A stretch of 64,000 nucleotides of DNA from Physcomitrium patens (taxonomy: Eukaryota; Streptophyta; Bryopsida; Funariales; Funariaceae), in NCBI RefSeq assembly GCF_000002425.4, contig NC_037270.1:11013509-11077508 (forward strand), written 5' to 3'. The position numbers and the translations under genes were made by a program. Positions 59,185 to 64,000 of the stretch are shown here, one piece after another. How positions within the stretch are numbered: position 1 is the stretch's first letter; the number at the start of each line of letters is the position of its first letter. Under the pieces are notes generated by a model. It was not told where the DNA came from. It did no database searches and worked only from the letters and a program-made list of their open reading frames with translations.

Positions 59185-62157
59185 AGGGCTATCGTGGTGT
59201 CGTTGGAGATACATGCATGTACGAATGTGACGAAACTGTGTGGAGAGTGCGCTCGCCTTGGAGGAGACGCTCCTCGATCCCTGCACGGCTTCGTGTGCTG
59301 AGCGTGCCGCGGCGTCGGCCTGGGTTCGTGCGGAGAGTTCGCTGAACCTGAGACCCGGGTCATACACCCTCCCAAATCCGTCTCCTACTTTTCGTATTTG
59401 CCCCTTGGCTACTTGTTCATCGCAGATAAAGCCTCAAAAAACAATGCAACTCGAATCCCATGGTGTCGATTGAATGCTCCTGGGAGGCATTGGAGCACTG
59501 TTGTACCTTTTTTTCTATTTTTTCTGCTTAGGTTTTCGTGAATATTGTTAGCTTAACTGAACCTCGGCCATGATGTGTTGAGCTCTAGGTTTGGATAGAA
59601 ATGGGAGCATGATTCGTTGATGAAGATCATAAAAAAATAGTGTCTAAGAAGTGGAACAGGTACAACAGAAAATAAAAAAACAAAAATAACCAACTACAAT
59701 TTGAAGTAAGCTTAAATTACACGACCCGTTATGTCAAGATTTGCAGTAAATATATAGTTGTATGACTTGTTTGACGTTCTAACTGTTCATCTAACTTTTA
59801 ACGCATGTAATGCACCCTATCAAACTTTGTGATCAGTGTAAGGTCGGGAATCCACTTTCGCAGAGGATCAACAAAACAAAATAAATTAAAACAAGAAAGT
59901 ATTATTTTGAGTATTGAGTTGTTCGAGTTTTTCTCAGCATGAAACTGAAACAGATGGTTACTAATACCGCAAGTAATGTTGTTCCAGTTGGTATGCTTTT
60001 CCGTCTTTCTTTTAACTCTTTTTTTAAATTTCTTTGAGTGCGTTTAGTGTTGACAACACATTTCCTTGGTTGCTCTACTCTGACACCATCCAATGATATT
60101 TCCAGAACATGAAGAAGGTTCTGTGATGACAAGATTCTCTTTCAGCCTCCGACTTCTCCTGACGCCCATCCTCCGAAAATCCAACTCCTCCCACGTAATG
60201 GTATTTTCATAGTATTTCAATTCGTGACTAGATAAGTGTAACCGATACAGTACAGTCATGGTTGTTCCAACTGGCTTGACCAAACCAAAATTGAAGGAAA
60301 TGACGGTGAATGAGCTAATCGAAGAGACTGTTTACTGTGCTGGTCCTTTCCTGCCAACAACAATGAATTTTGAGCTTAATCGGAGAAAAGATGCTCTGAC
60401 TAATACGATTATCTAGTGGTCCACTGCTTTGTCGCGGTGGTTGCCTGAAGCTTAATATAGATCCCATCAACTGTCCGGGAAGAAGATCCTTTGAATATCC
60501 CCTACATTCCCAACGAAGCCGCAAAAGGACATCGGCATTGGAATGCATGAAACCCAGATATTCCTGGTGAGAGCCATGGCAAGCTGCGTGGGTGTCAGAG
60601 CACTTCATTACGACACTTTTCTGACTCATCGTAGGAATGGCACAGTGAGCAAGAAGGTGCCGCAGCGCGGTGATGACTAGATTAAATTGGAATCACACCC
60701 AAATGATTTGTTCTGTAGATTGGCGAATCCAAGGCATGATGCATTTGCTTCCGAGGGGCTTGCTTTTTCCTAACACGGCATCCGAGGAGCATTCCAAAGT
60801 ACATCTACACAACTCGTCCTTCGGGTCATCTGCTGTGAGTTTTGTAACTTTTTTGGAACTGGGTTAGATCTTACGGTTTCAGAATCCTCTCTCATTTTAT
60901 ACTTCGTGCTGTTCCTGTGGACATGTTGGTATATGGACTGAGCTGTTGTTTAAAGTAGCCGCAGTTTAATATCAGGTAAACTGTCGATGAAACGATCGGT
61001 GGTTGGAGCAGATGAGTTTGCTGTGCATGTTGTGTCCGGTCCCGGCAACTTGAGCTATTCGGCAAACTTTGGAATGCAACAGGCGGACACATTCATTCAT
61101 GTGCACAAGGAAGACCCAAGGGTTAACCCGGATCTCTCTCTTCTCGGATTCCTGCTGCTAGTTTGCAAGAGTCTGTACAAACACAATCTCTCATGTGGTG
61201 TTGAAAGTGTCCTTTGGATCGTTGCAATCTTGTGGGTCAACGTGACATGAATAAGCACCGTGAATAGCTCCGACTCGAATTGAGGCTTGCATCTAATGCC
61301 GCCGGATAGCTGGCCATCACATACACGACAATCTTGTGGTATCTTAGTTTCGTCTAAACTCTGTCCCCTGAATTTTTTTTAATTTGTTTTTATTTTTGTT
61401 ATTTTTGAAGGTACACACAGTAGGGTATTCACACTGAACAGATTCAATTAGAAAAAACATTTACATAGAAACTTAGATCTAGTAGCTAAGATGAGAGGAA
61501 AATCTAATATATTAAGAGTTTATTTTACAAAAACAAAACACGATTAGTTTTGTTCTTATCGACAATGATTAGATTGCAAATAAAAATTACGATTGGTTTT
61601 ATTTCATCGTGAATTATTATGTTGTTTCATCATTGTGAAACTCTTAAGTTCTATCAATTTTGTAATGCATGTTCTAATTTTTAGCATTTATTTACTTATT
61701 TATTTGTAATGCATGATTTGTCTCATCTTCCAAAAATTATGTTACAATCATTTTTTTGAATGTTTTAAAATGTGTACAAAACATCATGTTGTAAGAATTG
61801 ATATTGGTAGTTTGGACTTATATTTAGACATTTATTTGAACTTAATTCCAAAGATTAATGGTGAAAATTAAAAGTTGTATTCAACTTTTATTTGCTAAAA
61901 AAATTAAGGAATGCTTGAAGGAGTTTTATTTATTTTTTATAATATCTATAAATTTATTTTTATAAAAAAAATCAAATGATTAATATCAAAGTTCTTTTAA
62001 TGTCATACTTTTTTCTATCAATAGTTATATTGATACTCTTTTTATTTTTTAATTTTTTATCCTCTTTTGCAAAATATACCAGCTTGTACATAGCAAGCAA
62101 TAAATGTTTACTCATTATTTGATTTATATTATTTTTTATTATGTATTCTTAAGTATG

Positions 62158-62195
<38 letters not shown>

Positions 62196-62980
62196 CATAT
62201 TTCTACATTATTTAAAATCATTGAAATCATCCGATGTGTTTCAGAAATTAATTAGAAAACATGCTTTAGAGTTTTCTAGATTGTCTACAATGCCATGATT
62301 TAACAAATCCTTCTAATTGGATAACTCTTGTTGTTGCAACAAACTCTTCCAGGTACAACCTACAAGGCTTATATTGTTTAAAGAGCCTGTATGCAAAGCT
62401 AACACATTTACATGTGTCTGTTGCATTCAATAAAGTAGTACAAACATCACGCTATCCGATATAATTTTATGTAAAGAACTCTATAACAGACAGAAGACTG
62501 GGTGTGGATGCGAATTGTTGATGCGGTGTTTTGTGTGGCGAGCAGCCAATTTGGCCTTTGGGATCCACGACAGCACATTACATTGCAGTAGTTGTGGCGT
62601 CGACACCCACGCCTCACTTCAAAGACCAAACCCGGTCGCCAGGTGTGACACCCCTGGCACAACGCTTGGAAGCTTGGAGCCCCTTGCAGATCGTGCCATG
62701 TGGCCTGCGTCATATACCGTTTCGCTTGTAGGGAGTGTTGGATCAGCACACCCCGTCGTGAAGGAGTGGAAGAATTTTTGCACCCAGCATCGAGTAGTTT
62801 TAACTTGGTTGATCGGCATATCGAATTTGTGTAAACTGATGAGTTGAAGGAGAAGATCAGCACTGATTTTGAGAAGGAGGGTTGGAAGAAGAGGAAGGAA
62901 AGCCGGGCAGAGAGTGAGTCGTTTGGTTTTGTGAACCGGAGAGATTAGGACGTGTGGCGAGGTCGAAGTTTCAAACAGAA
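59185..62980. other. Intergenic, no supported gene
   Basis: Scattered open frames on both strands at 59900-61250 and 62500-62980 do not extend, splice or match a family convincingly. Bases 61370-62340 are AT-rich with a (TA)n array at 62161-62192. The last 100 bp (GA-rich, 62866-62980) look like a 5' leader for the gene starting at 62981. Confidence 0.45.
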
Positions 62981-63554
62981 ATGGCATCGAGCGGGGCTAA
63001 CTCCATGAAGGAAGACACCTTTAAACCTGTTCAAAATTCTCAGGTGGGTCTTCTCCGTGGCAACCGAATTTGAATTTTAAACGAATGTGGGCGTGAACTT
63101 CGATGGAGCAACTCCTCGCTTGATCTCTTGTTGCGAGAGACGATCTCAGTTTGCATTCTGTGAAGCGACTTGAGGCAGCTGCTCTTGTCGCTGAAATTTC
63201 TGTTCTCCGTGTTACTAGCTTCCATCACTTGCATGTGGGTTTGTGACCTAATACATTTCACGTCAATTGATCAGAATGTGTCTTTTCTCTGGGGTTTCTC
63301 TCAGGGCATAGAACACGTTCTTGCGGTTTTGAGGTTCAGTCGTAAGAGCCCGAAGTGACTGCGATCCTGACACATGAACCTGGTTGTGATGGAGACAGGC
63401 CACAGTTGCTAGAAACGAATCCCATGACAAAGTGGAAGACGCCTCAACACCTGCGGAAGCGGTGAAAGCTCCGGGACTTGCGCAACGGGCCGTAGAGGAA
63501 GTGCAAGCCATAGCTAGCGAATTGTGGGTGGCGGTCACACCGTCTAAGAAGTGA
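62981..63554 (+). CDS. Small spliced gene candidate, function unknown
   Basis: ATG at 62981 in a good context (AGAAATGGCAT) opens a 21-codon exon starting MASSGANSMKEDTFKPVQNS and ending in CAG followed by GTGGGT (donor after 63043). A later exon from 63399, after the acceptor GGAGACAG, stays open to TGA 63552-63554. It reads ATVARNESHDKVEDASTPAE, then AVKAPGLAQRAVEEVQAIAS, then ELWVAVTPSKK. Both are phase 0, so joined they give 72 residues. A middle exon after the acceptor TTTCTCTCAG at 63294 (GIEHVLAV) is possible, but its donor is unclear. The product would be small, Ala/Glu-rich and soluble. I do not recognise it. Confidence 0.4.
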
Positions 63555-64000
63555 AAAGGTCCTCGCTAGTGTTTAACGGAAAATTGACTGCGAAGAGCTC
63601 CGAAGCAGACTTGCTACAACTCTAGTGTGTAATAAGATTACTGTGTAGCGGTAAGATGTCATTCTTGTCCTAGTTGCTTTATCCTTATTTATATCAGTTG
63701 AATCTAAAGCTCCATGAAAGACACAGAAGTGTTCCGAGCACGGGTGTTAAACACAACCAAATCCGACGACTAAGTCCCTGCGGCATTGCCTCGGAAGACA
63801 TGAAATTTAAGCTCTGAGAAACCCTAATTGCTTCCGAACGATAGTTAGATTATTGTTCATTATGTAACCATTTTCTTACTGTGGAATTGCTTTTGATCCG
63901 CAGTTAAATAGACATGAAATCAGTAATTTTCATAATGCAACAAATTAGATTTAGCATGTGCAAGATCTTGAAATAGATTGTGAGTGGATTGTTGCATGTT
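63555..64000. other. 3' flank, nothing recognised
   Basis: Presumed 3' untranslated and intergenic sequence after the small gene. No open frame, repeat or RNA gene is apparent. Confidence 0.4.

Noticed and set aside
59031-59375. Several overlapping open frames on both strands upstream of GAPDH
   Set aside because: They reflect locally GC-rich leader and promoter sequence; frames are unrelated and contain no family motif.
60987-61250. Open frame with LLGFLLLVCKSLYKHN and ESVL, faintly like the PIG-H subunit of GPI-GlcNAc transferase
   Set aside because: The similarity covers few residues, needs a one-residue gap at the core motif, and no neighbouring exons complete the family domain.

Overview
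The window looks like nuclear DNA of a land plant, most likely a bryophyte such as a moss. The evidence is spliced genes with GT/AG introns (a 10-exon cytosolic GAPDH gene, a 10-exon bromodomain/ET gene of the plant GTE type, a broken plant-type prolyl oligopeptidase gene), Ty3/gypsy and Ty1/copia retroelements, long AT-rich gene-free stretches and many (TA)n arrays. The moss assignment is an inference; no species marker was found.

Layout. Bases 1-24,350 are a nest of one Ty3/gypsy family with LTRs ending TGTCGT...ACGACA. Element E (16,672-24,348) lies against a Ty1/copia scrap. Element C (about 3,636-16,671) sits inside the 5' LTR of E. C's integrase is interrupted by a further deleted element and LTRs (9,712-13,227), and a solo LTR (15,221-16,403) sits in C's 3' LTR. 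An 8,405-bp unit (3,636-12,040) is tandemly duplicated; the window opens inside the upstream copy, and the join between copies is at 3,635/3,636 inside an LTR. Primer binding sites match plant tRNA-Trp. All coding regions are broken by stops.

Bases 24,350-42,217 hold a prolyl oligopeptidase pseudogene (28,276-31,463, +) and an intact-looking BET/GTE gene (38,687-42,217, +), with a gene-poor stretch between them. Bases 43,553-49,766 are a complete, decayed chromodomain Ty3/gypsy element with 5-bp target duplications, inserted in a (TA)n/(TG)n microsatellite. Its LTR promoter carries an array of heat-shock elements. The predicted RNA 5' end is complementary over 11 nt to the site just downstream of the 5' LTR (Tf1-like self-priming), and there is an extra ORF after pol. 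Bases 49,767-55,732 are an AT-rich desert. Bases 55,733-58,504 are a complete cytosolic GAPDH gene on the minus strand. The right end holds a small uncharacterised two-exon gene candidate (62,981-63,554, +).

The most unusual material is the combination in the chromovirus (heat-shock-element promoter, self-priming site, additional 3' ORF). In the left family, the notable points are the tRNA-Trp primer site and three stop codons shared between two diverged members.
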